Assembly: GCA_038503065.1 (NCBI GenBank)
Contig: JBCAMK010000018.1
Span: 186,001 to 250,000 of the forward strand
Origin: Paragyromitra xinjiangensis
Taxonomy: Eukaryota; Ascomycota; Pezizomycetes; Pezizales; Discinaceae
Length of the DNA: 64,000 nucleotides
Direction of reading: 5' to 3'
The translations under genes and the position numbers were made by a program. The notes under the pieces are model-generated. The model did not search any database. It worked only from the letters and a program-made list of their open reading frames with translations, and had not been told where the DNA came from. Below, piece after piece: positions 43,363-55,900 of this stretch; position 1 is the stretch's first letter, and every line of letters starts with the position of its first letter.

Positions 43363-45221
43363 ATGCCTTACAATTTGCGATCTAATGAAAGCCTTAAACG
43401 GCCGGGTGATCGACTATCGCTCTGGGAGCCGAAACGGCTGCGCAAAAAGCTCACTGGATCACTACGAAGGTCATCAGCTCGACATCAAAGTGAGCTTGAG
43501 GCAATCTTAAACAAGGAGGTTCTACGCCCACTCAGTTTATTTGAGTCTTTATTTGCAGCATACCCGATCGTCCAATCAATTGTGCAACACCTTCCCACTC
43601 CTGATGTGATGGTACTGTCCATCACTACTCCGGTGCTCCGGCGGTTTCTAAAAGAGAGCAGCGCTTTTCGAGTCTTCTCTAACCACCGCGAGATTATGAA
43701 CATCAATGGGCCGGCGGCAACCTATTGTGAATTTGAGCATATGCATACTTATAAGGGTTTTGCGAGCGATTTACATATGACCAAGCTACTTTCGGAATAT
43801 CTAAATGCGGAGAGCATTACGTCATTAGTTCTCGATGGTACGGATGTGAACTTTGGTGTTATCCTTGAGATCTGTTTCTTTGCGAGGAACTTGACGCTAC
43901 TCAGCTTAAAATTCTGTCGTAAAATGGAAATGTTATGCATTTCAACACTCCTAGAGAGCCAAAAAGAGTGGGCTAGCTTTTTAAAAGCTTCATACAATAT
44001 TTCGGGGATTCCAGCGATAATGAATACTTTCCTTCCCTTAGTGAAGACTCTACGTGTACGGAGTTTCCCCTCCTTTCCTACTATTTAGTCCAAGTTACTA
44101 ATCTTAGGAGATGGTGAGTAAAATAGATTTGGGGTACTCCAAAATCACAATGGCAGTATATTCCTCTGGCCCTGGCACCACCCGGCTATATGGAGCGGAT
44201 ATACCCGTACACGATTGCTTACATTATCGAAATTTGTAAACGCAGAAACATAAGCCTCGATGTCATGCCTTGTAAAGCTGCGGTGCATTGTATTGGGCTC
44301 GATATCGGCAACGAGGAATACCTTTACAGGAGACATAGGAGCTATTTTGATTTCGATCAGCAACCAATCTCATACGATTCGATATGGATGGCAGAGAAGA
44401 GAGGGGGCGAATGCAAATTCTGTGCAAAAGTTATTGATATTAAGGTTTGTGAGGAATGCATGGGCGAACCTAGATCCCTTTATGGGTTTTGCATGACTTG
44501 CGATTTGTAAGTGAAATCAATGGTCTGATCTCCTTTTATATAATCTCTTGGTTACTAAATCATGTCTACTTCCGCAGGTTTGTTTGTGATAGTGCCGAAT
44601 GCGAAGGCATACGAACTGCTTGCTATGATTGTGGCATGCAGTGCAAGGAGTATGGCCCAACCCGATGTTCTAAATAGCGATCTTCTTATATTAACCCAAT
44701 TCTCTTATAGTTGCATCATAGAATTAGGTCCTAAATGTAATGCCTGTCCTCAGACTGTTTGCATCAAACACTTCCCCGAATATCACGGCACCAGAAAGCT
44801 TCAATGTTCTCACTGTTCCGCTGCATTCTGTGACGTTTGCGCAGAATACCCGTATGGCCATATGTATAAGTGTGCTGTTTGCAAGGATGCCGTCTGCGTT
44901 GTGAGTGTCAAACCTTTCGCCCTTATTTCTCGACTCGGCTGAGACCTAACGAGCCAACCCCCCTTGTTCTAGGACTGCTCGTCGCCCAGCCATGCCTGTG
45001 GGAAATGCAAAGATGTAGTCTGTAGCGAGTGCGTCAAAGCACTTGGAGAGGCGACATTCACCTCGAATGCGGAGAACCCCTATGTCAAGGATGACCTTAA
45101 GGAGTCGTCGTGTGTTGGGATTGCCGGGCGGAGCTGGTTCTGCTCTGGCTGTCTTGCGAGCTTGACTACTCGGCTGAAATTGAGAAGCAATGATAACAAC
45201 AGGAAGATTAATACTAAGTGA
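43363..45221 (+). CDS. Cys-rich F-box-like protein (5 exons)
   Basis: Exons 43363-44055, 44127-44506, 44578-44649, 44711-44900 and 44973-45221 give 527 aa. The N-terminal ~40 residues are basic (NLRSNESLKRPGDR, KRLRKKL). Residues ~60-110 resemble an F-box (SIVQHLPTPDVMVLSITTPV), followed by a leucine-rich-type region (ITSLVLDGTDVNFG, LTLLSLKFC). From residue ~330 on there are many cysteine pairs (CKFC, CEEC, CMTC, CDSAEC, CYDC, CNAC, CSHC, CDVC, CAVC, CGKC, CSEC, CSGC) that could bind several zinc ions, in a treble-clef or RING-like array. Function is not known. The exon 3 donor (GTATGG at 44650) could instead be GTGCAA ten bases earlier, changing three residues. Exon 1's apparent stop at 44086 lies in the first intron. 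Confidence 0.75.
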
Positions 45222-46417
45222 GTCCGGGGAATAGAGATTTCGGGCGGTAGAGAGGATAGAGGCTTGGAAGTAGGTTGAGTTTTGTTTTGTTTTTTCAAAT
45301 CGGATTTGAGGGACGGTGTTTTTTGCTGCTACTGCGAATAAGACATTTATTTTTTTCATTCTTGAGGTTATAGCCATGTATCATATCAGGATCCGGCAAG
45401 CTCCTCCGAGCGTACCTATTTCCAAATAAAGCACAAGGGTGTAGGGACCAAATAATGTAAAGGTACTAAATGCCTTGGTATTTTTCATCCAAGTCAAATC
45501 AATCGAGTATCAATAGGAATAAAGTCGAGAATCGAAGGTCGTACGGAAATCAAAGTATCGAAATCGACCGTGTCGTTTTTCTGTAAAGAGAGCTTCTAGA
45601 GGAAACCCTCTAAACTGTTAGCGTAAATAGGTGAGCCGAGACTAAGATGTAGGGCATCATGTGCAAAGAGGTAATCGGGACTGGGGGAGATGGCCGTTGG
45701 TAATGGGTAGCGTATGACCCTTTTGTGTCCTCTACATTCTCCGAGAAACTAATGAATTATCTACGCTCCTCCAAGGGTGTGCATTTCGTGCCTAATTAGG
45801 CATATTACACATGAGAACGGGCACCGAGGTTTAGGAAGCTTGAAACCTCTGTTGATCTACTCCCTCATCCGCCATGAACGTCTCGAAGACCTCTAACGTA
45901 TAGCTAGCCGGTTCAAACGGTTCATTACAAGGATCAATCTCCAAGAGCGCGGTTAACAATCGAGTCCATATCACCGTACTTAGTATGGAGTATGGATAAA
46001 GAGAAAAATTGGAGGTGAACGCGCACACGAGGAGAGAGAGAAATAATGAGGAATGGTTGGTTTTGTCGGGTGAAATGGTGTGGGGATAAGCAATGGGTGA
46101 TTTTTCCAGAAGGCATGCGGGAGATGGAAGAGATTGAATAGCGGGAAGTTTCAAAAGGAGGGGGGGGGTTTATACCCCAACTAGGTTCGCTAAGCACGCG
46201 TATAGTAAGTCCCTCTCCTGGGGAAATTAGCAACTATAAGTATCATGCGGCCTCTGCTGTAACAGAGGGAAGACACAGATTTAAGCACCAAGCATTAAAA
46301 CAGATTTTGGGCGATGTTTATGGGCATGATAAGTGCTGAGGGACACAGAACCTGAAAACGCTAATAAGGTGATCTTAATTCAAGAGTCGTTATAATAATT
46401 TCTCCCTACATGTATTT
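45222..46417. other. Convergent intergenic region, no supported gene
   Basis: Minus-strand frames at 45831-46154 and 45934-46233 overlap and show no domain. The former ends in a moderately protein-like segment (LLTALLEIDPCNEPFE) that could be an isolated exon, but no partner was found. Confidence 0.4.
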
Positions 46418-48572
46418 CTATAGCGTCATAACCCCTCCTCCATGCTGCACCATAAACCTTGGTGTTGCGAGTATTTCTTCAAGCCCTCCTTGTCCCGCGT
46501 TAACGACAACAAACCAAAGTAGCCCCATAACCCCACCTAAAATGATCGAAAATGGTGCCGGAAACCCAAACGAAGCGGTTCCCACAAAGCTAGTTGCAGT
46601 AACGACAACCCACCACGGGTCCCTTCCCAGGGATGTTCCGTTCGAGAAGTTTTCATCAACGTAACCAATCTCCCAGAGCCTGTAAACTGCGGTGTAGATC
46701 AGGCCGATCGCTGCAGCATTAACCCCTCTGAGTACAGAACCCACCCAACGTTTGTTACGAAGTGACGACCAGAGACTCAACGTCCCTGTGACAAGAAACA
46801 TCCCTGGAGCATATATCGCAACGAAAGATAGCAAGGCCCCAGCTATAGATGGCATGGAACCTGTTCTTAGAGCTGCGAGGGAACCAAGATATAATGCGAC
46901 TAATTTTACGTTACAGATATGAACGGAGGGGATTAATAAATAGTTGAGATAGTAAACTTACAGTTGAAATTTGGGCCCGGGAAAGCTTGGATCACCGCCA
47001 ATCCAATAAGGAAATCTCGTGAAGACACCCAACCTTCGGCGACAATATATCTGTAGTCCTGGAATCAGTCACATATAAATAGATCCCAAAAACTGGATTT
47101 ACTCACTGCCGTAATAATGGTATAACAACTGGGCCGCCTCCAAATATTATCTAAGAAACCATTAGCTGCCGAATGGTATCTCGTGATTGAAAATCCTCGG
47201 AGATCACATCTTAATAACGGCTACGTCTCAAGACTGAAACTATCTCCTAAAAAGAAAGAAAGGAAAAAGAAAGAAACAGAGATGGCTTACTGTTCCAGCT
47301 AGGTATAAATTTGCGAATAACGACAATCCAACGGGTCGATTCTTTAGCAGTGCCCGTAAAACTAGGATCACTACAAACGAAACAAAAAAAACAATCACAA
47401 CTACACCCGCGACAGGCAGCGAAAAGACATTAGTCCTGTTAAACTCAAGCAATATCCTCCTTTGGTTTATAGCAGCTTCACCATGCTGATCTTCCAGCAG
47501 GTTATCGTTTTGTATGTCGAGAGGCTGTCCCTGAGCACTACTCACCGATGGAGCAGAAGCACCAACCCGTCTAAATGCAGAGGACGGCTCACTGATGGAG
47601 CCTGCCGAAGCCTGTATAGCGTCGCCTTGTCCCTCCTCAACTGCAGCATCGTTCGGACTCTCGTGGCGTTGTCTATGGAGGGTCTTTTTCGCCCAACTCT
47701 TCACCGACAGCACAAATCTAGGACCCCATTTAAGATCCCAAGCTACAGCCAAAAACCCCGCCACCACCATCAGCATGGGGAAGTACCAAAGTGCATTATA
47801 CAACATTCCCGCAGTAGCACCCAGGAACACTAGAATCCTGGAAAGCTTATCTGTAATGGCCCGTTGGCCCAACTGAACAGCAGCTAAAGCTATGATTCCG
47901 ACTGTAGCGGAGTTTAGCCCACAAAGCAACGCATACACCGGCCGTGGCAGTGTACTGCTCATGCTCGAGACACCAAGCGAAAGAGCGTACATCCCAACTG
48001 CTCCTGGGAGGCTATTTTCATAGATGCGTATAAGTGAGGACCCTTTTATTCACCCTTCTTTTATTCACCCTTCCCCTACAGGGATAAGATTAAATAAAAC
48101 AAGCTAAAAAAATACCTACCAGAAAATTATAAATGCCAGAAGTGCAGGTATAAACCCGGCGTGTATCAATGTAACGCAGTACCCAAATTTCGTACTCGCA
48201 GGTCCTGGAAGAGCTTGGCAGACTGCGAAAAGCTCTTGATACTGTTCCAATTTATCAACATCTTTCAACACTTGTACCTCATTTCCCAGTCAATTTCTAG
48301 GGATAACTACTGTTTGTTCGTTAATCCATCTATACCTCTCGACAAACCGTTTGTGGTACTATGGTGACTAAAGTTTAGTAAAAATTTTCATTTTCTCATC
48401 CACAATTCCCCTGCTCTTTTTAAAAAGAAAACATCAAACTTACAATCTGGAAATGAACGGGTGGCCCTCCAAACGTAACCAATCCTAAATCCCACGACGT
48501 CCCAAGTACCTCCACAACCCTCTTAATTAAAGGGGCTCGTCGCTGAACGGGGGGCAACGATAGAGACGACAT
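46418..48572 (-). CDS. Chromate transporter, CHR family (7 exons)
   Basis: Exons (minus): 48572-48444, 48358-48311, 48241-48120, 48011-47291, 47150-47107, 47050-46962 and 46899-46418, giving 544 aa. This is a long CHR protein with two homologous halves. Half one carries LGLVTFGGPPVHFQ, a YHKRFVE/INEQTYQELFAVC loop, and QALPGPASTKFG. Half two carries FGGGPVVIPLLRQYIVAEGW and IQAFPGPNFNFALYLGSL. The GGP and PGP motifs in both halves are family hallmarks. Roughly ten hydrophobic helices are visible, with a polar ~90-aa loop between halves (residues ~205-295). Family members export chromate or move sulfate-like oxyanions across membranes; the substrate here is inferred. The GTG-initiated longer frame at 48608 is not needed: ATG 48572 starts MSSLSLPPVQ. 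Confidence 0.9.
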
Positions 48573-49895
48573 TCTATTTAAGGTTTCTGGTATTGTTGGA
48601 AGCTCCACGAGATTTTTTTATGTGGAGGTTTAGTGATGATGATCACGCCATCTGGCATTAAGCGAACGTGCTTATCTTAGCAAAGCGGTCCCCTTTTAAA
48701 CTTAAGAACCCGATTTTCGACGACGTGCCGGAGACGTTTCAAACACGGGAGATCCCCAGGATCTCAGGCCCCAACAAAAACGAGAAAGTCCTTGAATTGA
48801 CGGTTCTTAATAAGTAAGGAATCCAGCAGTGGATACTACAAAATTGTCTTTATTTTCGAAACGGAACCAAGGCATGGAGTGCAAGCGACGACAAAGGTTA
48901 TAATTTCGTTCCAATTCATCCACTGAAGGCTCGTTAGGCTACTTTAATAAGTGAGCCCGAAAGGAACGATGGATAAGACCTGGTTATTTGGTCTGGACAC
49001 AATTCTGGGGGTGTATTTTTAGATATGGTACCTCTAAAACTCGCGTAGGTGCGTGTAGATATCCCCACATACCGGGATGAGCCGAGCGAAATATGTGTAG
49101 GCTAAACATGATCTCATTTGGTCTGACATTCTGGTCGATGCTCGTAACTTTTTTAATTCGCCCGCCAGTGGGCGGTAGAAGGTATGTGCTGTGCATGCCG
49201 GCAAACTACCTACTTTATGTACCTTGAATTGTGTATGCTGACTGTAGTAACACAGGAAGCACTTGAATATGTCGTGTGAGCAACACACTCCTTAAAACGG
49301 CAGCAAGACCCTATCCTCGTTCTTACTGGTATCCTGCCTCCGGCTTCAATACCAGAACGTGTATTTCCCATTATACCTGGGCTTCCAACTATACCAGCCT
49401 ATAAACCATGTCCATCTTCAGCCTATAATATGCTAGATATTCAGAGTTGAAAACGTCTCTCGTCGTCAAAATCCCTTTTATTTAACCCTTTTTTTCCTTT
49501 ACACAAAAAAAAACGTAAATACAGTAAAGTACAAGTAATCGAATTGACCCCTTTTGCCCCCATAGATTTTGTTAGAAATTAGACTGCAAGAAAGATATAG
49601 TAAAACAAAATAAAAGTCAATACCCACATCCCACTCTTATCGATCATCAAGAAATAAGAAAGAAAAGAAAGACCCTCTCCAGAAAAAACCAAAACCACCT
49701 ATCCATCCTTCGCGATATAACGTTATAAAGGAGTACAATAAATTCAATCAACATGATATTTTAAGCAAAGAAAACCAAAAGAAAACCAAACCTAAAGCCC
49801 AAACCCAGCCAAAAGCAGAAACCCCCATAGACTCCAATCCGATATAAAATTATGACCTATAGAAAAACCCTCTTCCCTTTGTGTTAAATTTTTCT
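48573..49895. other. Intergenic region, no gene seen
   Basis: Contains the chromate transporter's promoter and, from ~49480, an A/C-rich stretch that is the 3' flank of the transcription-factor gene. Minus-strand ORFs at 48984-49288 lack domains. Confidence 0.5.
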
Positions 49896-52800
49896 TTAAA
49901 TCATTAGATATTCAGCATCTTCGTGGCCAGTAACTTTCCTCCATCTCAACCCCCTCCCACCAATGCTCTGACTAGCTTTCCCCATCTTCTTAGTCCCTGC
50001 AAACATTTCATCACGAAGATGGCCTTCTCTCTCTTCAATTATATCTTCACTCCAAAGCTTCTCTAATACCTCAAGACCTGAGACTTTATTGAAGAAGCCA
50101 CATTCACGCTGCATCTCCACGCACCGTTCCCGAATCATGTCTCTATGGGCATCGACTACACACTCAGTTCCCGTTATGAAGAGTGGCCAGAGAAGCCTAT
50201 GGCTGAGCCCAGAATTGGGAATACAGTTGACGTGATCCAACACCTCCCTAACCGTATTTTGAAATATGGAATGCGAAGAAGGCAGATGCGGGTATGCGAG
50301 TCGATCGATGTATAGGATTGCTGCATAGCGATAAACGTTGGAAGCATGAAGCCAATGGTTATTCTCAACGGCCTCGTGAGCCTTAGAAGACTTTCTCCTA
50401 GTAGGACTGCCAGCTGGTGGTGGCGGAGGAGACATTGAGTAACTCGAAGACGGTGAGAGTACAGAAGCAATCCCTGAAAAGTCGGTATCCTCAAATCCCA
50501 TGGGATTAGATGTTGGTGCTGAATGTGTTTCTGGTGACCTGTGGCGAGATGGAGTAGCTGCATAGATGGTTGTGGGCCTCCAATCGTTAAGATCTCTCTT
50601 GATCGCATTCCAAGACAACCAGAAATCGTCTCTACCATCGCCTTCGTCTCTAAATGGCTCTGTTTCTCCATCATCTTCTTCCGCATATGATATGCTCACG
50701 TGGTTGACGCTTGTAGGTTGCATTTGACTCAACATATTGATTCTTCCCAAACCAGCCAAACGCATGAAAAGGTCCCTATCACATCCCGTCAAACTTTCAA
50801 GGTCCCAAGCATTGGTCGACTCAAAAATCATATCGAGGTAGCCGCCTCTTAGTTGAGCTTCTCGGTTGTTCACTGAAGCGCTCATATTGTCAAGCCAAGT
50901 AAACACAGTCTCCATCCAACCCCATATTCCAGTCTCCTTTCCAACACATCTCATGCCCATCAATTTCTTGACGCCAGCAAGGTGTGTCTTAAACTGCCCA
51001 ACACCCGTCTCGCTGATGTGGTAAAATAATAAAATCAACAGCGTAGCCATCGCAGAATCCGATTTGGCGAGATTGGGGTCGGTGAGCTGCGCGTTTAGCA
51101 AGTTGATAGAATTATTCTTATGGTTAAGCGCAGCTGAACAATTTCCCTTCGCAGCGGAAGCAATTGCGGACGGTAAAGGTAATTTCTGGTAGGAGTCGGG
51201 GGAAGTGCGGTAGCTATTTCTAAAGCGCACGGTTGTCGGGGACAGCGGGGACGAAGGCGTGTGGCTGCCGGTAGGTGAATCACATTCTGGAGAACCTACT
51301 GGTGAAACTTTTGAGCCCGACTTCCTCTCAAAAGAAACGGTACCCTTCTTTTTTGACTCCATGTGGCTAGTGGATAGTGCATATATGGCTTCCATGAGGG
51401 CCTCGTTGCTGAATGCCATTGGAAGAATGTTCCGTCTATATGGGTTTCCGGGGCCATCGAAGGCAACGATCGACGCACAAACTATCTTGTCATAATAGTC
51501 GATAAGGTAGCGGAGGCTAGGTGAAATGTTTGCTAGTTGGAGAGGGGGAAGTGATGCCACAATAGAAGAAAGCCCAAGAGTGGCTGATAAAGATTGGCTA
51601 GACGAGGTAGAAGTGCGTGTACTCTGATGGGAAGGAGAGCTATAGGAAAATTCAGGCTGGGAAATAGCTATCAAAGAGCACACGATTAGTCCAAACTTCA
51701 TTAGTAGAAAGAGATAGGGGTAGCAATGGAGGGGGAAGTGCACACTTCGCTTAGATCTAAATAAAACAATAGAGAAAAGAAATCACAAGACACAAAAACT
51801 CTTTAGAACGTACCAAGCATCTCATCATCGTACAACAAGTCTGACAGGTTACCATTTCCCGCCTGTACATGTTGGTGATGAAGATTGCCCATCCCCCCGA
51901 CTCCATTCCAAGATCCGCCGTGATGGTGATGATGGTTGTGGTTGTGATGCAAGTGATCATCATCCATCATTCGGGAGGAGGTGTGCATAATTGGCGCAGT
52001 CATAGGGGCATACGATACTCCAGAAGAGGTAACAGTCATCGAAGTAGATGGGTGGTACGATGAACTTGAAACCCCTGTGACCATATCGTACAAAGGTGAT
52101 GTGGAGGGTGCGGAAGACATTGGGTAGTGTTGTGAAGACGGAAAATTCGGTTCGTACTCTGACATAGGAGATAAAAGCATTGAGGGGGTTGGTTGGTGAG
52201 GAGGGAGAGAAACGTGTGAGTATGGGGACTTGTGGTAATGTTGGATAGGAGCCTGATATTGCGGCTGCTGGGACGAGAGGTGTGAATGATACTGCTGCTG
52301 TTGAGAACCTGTGGAGTAGGGAGAGTAAGTGGAGGGATTCGCCTGGGGTGACTTCCGCGTCTGATTTAGTCGCTGTGATGGCATGCTAGTCTGCGAAATT
52401 GCGGACAAAGCTGGGCTAGTCCCTGCAGTACTAGCAGAGAGCGCAGAGCTTGCCCTCGAACTAGAGCTTGATGGGACTTCCATATTCACAAAATCATAGC
52501 TGGTAATTATGCTCAATTTCCCAACGCTGGTGTTGCGTTGACTATCGTAGTCACGTCCGTTACTTTCGGTAGCTTTTGACCTTTTCGATTTCATGCTGTT
52601 CCCGTTTGTTGATACTGTTTTGTCCTCGGCCTTCTTCTTAACCACTTTCTGAGTGCTCTTGTTGTCGACAGCAAGATTCACAATTGGTAGATGCAATCCT
52701 CGCAACTTTCCACGACTGGCAACCCCAACACCCCAGGTAAGCTGGGTTCTATAACCTCTGCAATCATTTCCCACTTCGAGGCATGGACCACAGTAAGGCC

Positions 52801-52963
52801 GCCGACGGTCACATTTGATACCGTTTGCCCTGCAGGTGAAGCAATCCTCCGCAGCACCGGTGGCTGGAGCTCTGCGGCGACGCTTCTTAGTGGGTGAAGC
52901 AGGACCCGCAAGCGATGGGGGCATCGAGACAACTGTAGGTTGGGAGAGCATTGCAGTCGACAT
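49896..52963 (-). CDS. Zn2Cys6 transcription factor (2 exons)
   Basis: Exons (minus) 52963-51814 and 51667-49896 give 973 aa. A basic stretch (KKRRRRAP) precedes a binuclear zinc cluster with ligands C41, C44, C51, C58, C61 and C68 (CX2CX6CX6CX2CX6C), followed by the linker GYRTQLTWGVGVASRGKLRG. Residues ~130-380 are Ser/Gln/His/Pro-rich and disordered. The second exon holds the fungal transcription-factor homology region (YLIDYYDKIVCASIVAFD, NPYRRNILPMAF, ALMEAIYALSTSH, HLAGVKKLMGMR). The linker recalls regulators annotated as Moc3-like; that link is from memory and weak. Acts in the nucleus; targets unknown. The frame is open for 40 codons upstream of ATG 52963, but I start at MSTAMLSQP because the zinc cluster then lies near the N-terminus as usual. 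Confidence 0.88.
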
Positions 52964-55900
52964 TTTAGGATAGAATTGCGGAAAGGCGAATATATCGAAG
53001 ATAGGTATTTGTGGCTGATTTCTGTATGTTGGGGAGGTCTTTATATGTATCCCTGGGAGGCAAATGGCAAGGAAAGTAATCAAGAAACAACGGAAATCTT
53101 GGCTTTGTGAGAGGGTGGGGACGTAATTGGTGGTGAAAAGCAGATTACGGGCAAAATTCGAATATCGGATGATTTAAGTGGATTTTCAGCAACCCATAAT
53201 TCGAATTGCACGTCTAACTTTAAACTTGCTTTTTTTTTAGGGCAGTGATGAGGATGTTGGTGGATGGATTGATTGTGGTAGTAATAATGAATGATTGAGT
53301 GATTGTTGATGCAGTGGCGATTGAATGAAAGATAGGTGGATTGATAGATGAAGTAGAGGAGGTTGCGGAATCTGGTCAAATAGGGATAGAAATGGAAACA
53401 AAAGAGCGGCAAGAGGCGGACAACAAGATCTATATGTAGATTTGAGAGGAAGAAGGAGGGCGAGAGGGGCGTGATGGAGAGCAGGACGAGAAGGTGAGGG
53501 TGTGGACTGAGCGCAGCATTACCACGAGTAGTACCAGGGAAAGGAAGACGGGGAGAAAGACTAAGTAGGTCGAGGACCCTGTCAGGCGCAAGGTAGAGAG
53601 GTAGCTAGATGGAGAGCTAGGTAGGAGGCCCTTACACCGTGGGCGCCAGAGTTTCGCCGAAAGACAAAATCACGGTGGGACACATGGAGAACAGTAGTGA
53701 CAGAGCGCGGCAGGTCCAGGTCGCGACCTCGACCTTCGGATTTCGTTGACCCGTGGTGGACAGAGCCACAGGCACACCCCAGTAGCAGCGAAAAAATATC
53801 AGACCCTGACTGACATAATTACCACATGTACCACTGACGGGATGACGGACTCCACATGTATGTAATGCGCCGCAATAATCGGCAAGAGGCAGTTCACCCA
53901 AGAGATAAATTATTCTTCAACCGCTGTTATAACCTATGGCCGGCACCGTCCTTGCGAATCTTTGACCACTGTTACATCCACCATCTCAGATCGACTCGCC
54001 GAGGCCCTGCAAGTTAGCGTTACTAGGGGGAAGGGGTTGAGAAAGGGCGAGAGGGTGAGCAGTGCTTGCCCACATACTCAGGCTGCTGCTTGATTGCTTG
54101 ATGATGACTTGCTTGTTGCTGCCGCTGCCGCTGGAAGAATGGGTGGATGGACATGGATGGTGGGGGCTAGGATTACAAGACAGATGAGACAAGCGGCGGC
54201 TATTCCCTGCTACTCGTGATGATGTCCTTGGCATCATTCTCTGCTGCCAATCAGCCACGGCAGAATTATCAATACTGCCAAGACCCAAAATTTTGATGAA
54301 AAAACCCACTTCCCCCCCAGTTGCCCTAAAACACCCCTCAGCAGGGATAGGCAGCCTTTCACCATGGAACGTCCCTGGTCCCTGCCGCTATCCTGCACAT
54401 TCTCCACACCTTCTCGGCCCTTGAGAGGGGTGACAACTCCTAGCGCAGAACGAAAAAAGCCGTTGCCAACGTCTTGCCCGTCCACATGCATGTCAAGCAC
54501 GACACCAAGCTGTCTCGGGTGTGGCTTCACGGTTATGGGCACCAGCGAATGGAAAAATCGGACGCATGAGACACCGAGGCTTCGAGGCGGGGATCAACAG
54601 AATGTTCTGTAGGAGTTCCAGCGACGCTGTGGAACAGTTTTGGTGGGCTCTAAGGAAGAAACCACAAACTTTAAGGAAAAGCAAAATGTTGCCACATACC
54701 AAAAATGAACACCAACAACAAAGTAAATTTTGCCCTACAATCTACAACTACGCAATTCATGATCAACATTTTCCGAACAAAATCTAAAACGCAACTTACC
54801 ATCAGCCCCTATACTAGAACCTTTGCTCCAACCGGAATTACATGTAAATAGTGACTAAAAAGCAAGCTACAATTGGAAGAGCCAAAAGTATCACCACTAT
54901 CGTCAGGAATCTCTAAGACATATACTCGTACATATCTAGTGTAAATAAATAAACAACGGCGCACGTGTACAATTACTGATCAAAGATGTGCAAGACCACA
55001 GTAGACCCTCTCATCAAACATCTCTCCACGCAGGACTAATACGTAAAACCCGATCTTACGCGCGATTCAGGCTGTAGGATTACATGGCTTCAAGAGCATC
55101 CGCGCGTAGTTTACGCCCCCGCCTGCCGGTTATGATCAATGATGAGTAGCTCACTTTACCCCAGATCGAAATCCCAGAGAATTAAACCCCGACATTTTCG
55201 GTGTTGGCCTCAGAACCGAACGCAATGCAGAGAACAGATAGTGCAAACAAGTATCAACTGCACACTTATCATGAAGGTTCAAGTAGCCGCACAATTTGTT
55301 TTCTGCTTTTCACGAGGGCATCGTCAGAATTGTCGCCCAAGGAGGGCGTTTGCCCCCACATGCACAACTCGCAGCACAAGAACGACCGTGGCTTTCCGAT
55401 TCCCAACCCCCACTCCATGCTCATGGCCCGGAGCCAAGTGGCGGATCTGGTATCCTTTCCCCAGCAACCTGTATTATTCGTTTTGTCACAACGCTCTGGA
55501 CCTTTGGACGTGTTTTGGGCTTTCTTTACCTCCCGCTTCCCCTTACACCCATCCATAGACGTTCTCGGCGCAGTCAAGTCTCCTAACGATGTCCAGGTTT
55601 TCTAAGCACCTAACCAGGACACACAATGATTATCATGCCCCTGAGCCTGTAATGACTTTAACTTCCGGGAGTTTTCTCCACTATGGATTACATCCCAAGA
55701 CATAGGCCAAAATAATCCGCACATCAGGGTAGAAATATGATGATGGGACCACAGTCAGATACAAGTTGTGGTAGAAGCAAATCATATCAGCATTCTTGCG
55801 AACCTCGCCTTCACATGTTATTGCGGATTTTGAAGGATAATTACAATTGTCGCACTAGAGAAAATCCAGTGGCAAGCGGGGCGGCACACAAACCCTTGGT

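Noticed and set aside
45831..46154. 107-codon minus-strand ORF ending in VDQQRFQAS
   Set aside because: The end seems weakly protein-like, but no family or splice partners are evident.
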